This document shows, in pieces, positions 5,271-5,821 of a stretch of DNA of 5,821 nt (position 1 is the first letter of the stretch; each line of letters opens with the position of its first letter). This DNA is from an uncultured Collinsella sp. (GTDB lineage: Bacteria > Actinomycetota > Coriobacteriia > Coriobacteriales > Coriobacteriaceae): the NCBI GenBank assembly GCA_902475445.1, contig CABRZN010000114.1:1-5821 (forward strand). The letters are read 5' to 3'. The notes under the pieces were generated by a model, which did not search any database, was not told where the DNA came from, and saw only the letters and a list, made by a program, of their open reading frames with translations. Position numbers and translations under genes: made by a program.

Positions 5271-5307
5271 ACCACCACAAAGGTGCCTGTCCCCTTTGCG
5301 GTGGTTT
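5271..5307 (-). repeat. REP-like hairpin repeat, copy 2 (inverted)
   Basis: This stretch is the reverse complement of copy 1 at 36 of 37 positions, the difference being C5299. ACCACCACAAAGG (5271-5283) pairs with CCTTTGCGGTGGT (5293-5305) at 12 of 13 positions, with loop TGCCTGTCC, the complement of the copy 1 loop. The A/T-rich foot is shorter than in copy 1, so it is a poorer terminator. Together the copies bracket the polypyrimidine tract and hairpins A and B. Confidence 0.85.
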
Positions 5308-5386
5308 GGACCGTGGGTATCAGAAAGTGTCAGGCTCGGGCGGCTACCGACCGCTCGCGTGCGAAAAGAAGTGTCGACCTGCGTTG

Positions 5387-5434
5387 TTGTCGTTGGGTGG
5401 CGCCCCGTTTACGGGGATACTGAAACCACGACAA
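5387..5434 (+). promoter_or_regulatory. structured leader upstream of the GH1 gene
   Basis: TTGTCGT (5387-5393) pairs with ACGACAA (5428-5434). After a bulged T, GG (5395-5396) pairs with CC (5426-5427). An inner hairpin CCCCG (5403-5407) / CGGGG (5412-5416) has a TTTA loop. The outer stem ends 10 bases before the RBS, so it does not hide it. There is no T-tract after the stem. It could be a regulatory mRNA fold or an operator; I see no convincing promoter between 5308 and 5457. Confidence 0.35.
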
Positions 5435-5457
5435 GCAGCGTATGAAAGGATGGATGC

Positions 5458-5821
5458 ATGGCTTTCCGTAAAGACTTCCTGTGGGGCGGCGCGACGGCTG
5501 CCAACCAGTGCGAGGGCGCTTACGATGTGGACGGCCGCGGCCTGGCCAACGTGGACGTGGCCCCGCACGGCTCCGAGCGCTTCGCGGTGGTCTCCGGCCA
5601 GCGCAAGATGCTCGACTTTGAGGACGGCTATTACTATCCCGCGCAGACCGGCATCGATTTCTACCACCACTACAAGGAGGACATCGCCCTCTTTGCCGAG
5701 ATGGGCTTTAAGACCTTCCGCATGAGTTTGGCCTGGACCCGCATCTTCCCCAATGGCGACGAGACCGAGCCCAACGAGGCCGGCCTGGCCTTTTACGAGG
5801 ACGTGTTCCGCGAGTGTCAGG
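5458..5821 (+). CDS. bglA: 6-phospho-beta-glucosidase, GH1 (5' part, cut by window end)
   Basis: The first 121 codons of a GH1 enzyme, a family usually about 470-480 residues long. Such cytosolic enzymes hydrolyse PTS-imported 6-phospho-beta-glucosides such as cellobiose-, salicin- or arbutin-phosphate to glucose 6-phosphate and the aglycone or sugar. The N-terminal signature FLWGGATAANQCEGAY (residues 7-22) is clear, followed by GIDFYHHYKEDIALFAEMGF and RMSLAWTRIFPNGDE, as in BglA-type enzymes. Both catalytic glutamates lie beyond the window. The start ATG 5458 has AAAGGA (5445-5450) seven bases upstream. Codons are G/C-ending, like luxS. It is separated from the PTS cassette by the DUF4867-like gene and the repeat island, so it is probably transcribed separately. 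It is the obvious partner of the permease if that imports beta-glucosides. The 6-phospho specificity is inferred from similarity. Confidence 0.92.
   Translation, partial: MAFRKDFLWGGATAANQCEGAYDVDGRGLANVDVAPHGSERFAVVSGQRKMLDFEDGYYYPAQTGIDFYHHYKEDIALFAEMGFKTFRMSLAWTRIFPNGDETEPNEAGLAFYEDVFRECQ

Larger units (their letters stand above)
4965..5457. other. 493-bp gene-free region packed with hairpin repeats
   Basis: No reading frame here has an RBS, a plausible composition or a recognisable product. A 107-codon frame at 5100-5423 runs through the hairpin arms and is almost certainly spurious. In order the region holds a perfect hairpin repeat (4975-5015), a polypyrimidine tract (5038-5078), two related long hairpins (5098-5162 and 5181-5237), an inverted copy of the first hairpin (5271-5307), and a structured leader before the GH1 gene (5387-5434). 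Confidence 0.75.

Noticed and set aside
5100..5423. 107-codon + strand frame across the hairpin island
   Set aside because: It is made largely of hairpin arms, has no RBS, and its composition does not resemble a protein. The 5306-5725 frame overlaps the GH1 gene in another phase and is rejected for the same reason.

Overview
The window looks like chromosomal DNA of a gut actinobacterium of the Coriobacteriia, most likely Collinsella or a close relative. That is an inference from the gene set (LuxS, BglG-type PTS control, a DUF4867-like protein, a BglA-type GH1 enzyme) and from the moderately high GC of the core genes. All genes I can support lie on the + strand.

Layout. (1) 1-627: a possible terminator of an upstream gene, an extended -10 promoter inside an imperfect dyad, and luxS. 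(2) 628-4192: a lower-GC sugar cassette. It starts with an attenuator-like terminator, continues with a LicT/BglG-family antiterminator and a PTS EIIBC permease without EIIA, then a second strong terminator whose U-tract runs straight into the ribosome-binding site of an alpha/beta-hydrolase (esterase-like) gene. (3) 4193-4964: a four-box symmetric dyad over the promoter and start region of a DUF4867-like cupin-type protein. (4) 4965-5457: 493 bp with no credible gene but dense structure. Two inverted copies of a REP-like hairpin enclose a polypyrimidine tract and a tandem pair of long perfect hairpins whose stems differ by compensatory base-pair changes. (5) 5458-end: the 5' part of a GH1 6-phospho-beta-glucosidase gene, cut by the window edge.

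How it may work together. The permease would import and phosphorylate a sugar, probably a beta-glucoside, borrowing EIIA from elsewhere. The antiterminator would sense EII and HPr phosphorylation and allow read-through of the terminator in front of its own gene. The hydrolase could remove acyl groups from the imported or external sugar, and the downstream GH1 enzyme could hydrolyse the 6-phospho-glycoside. No gap is long enough for a conventional promoter between either cassette terminator and the start codon behind it, so both the antiterminator and the hydrolase appear to depend on conditional read-through.

The most unusual parts are the structured repeat island at 4975-5307, the two terminator-to-RBS junctions, the G9 tract in front of the antiterminator start codon, and the symmetric four-box dyad before the DUF4867-like gene.
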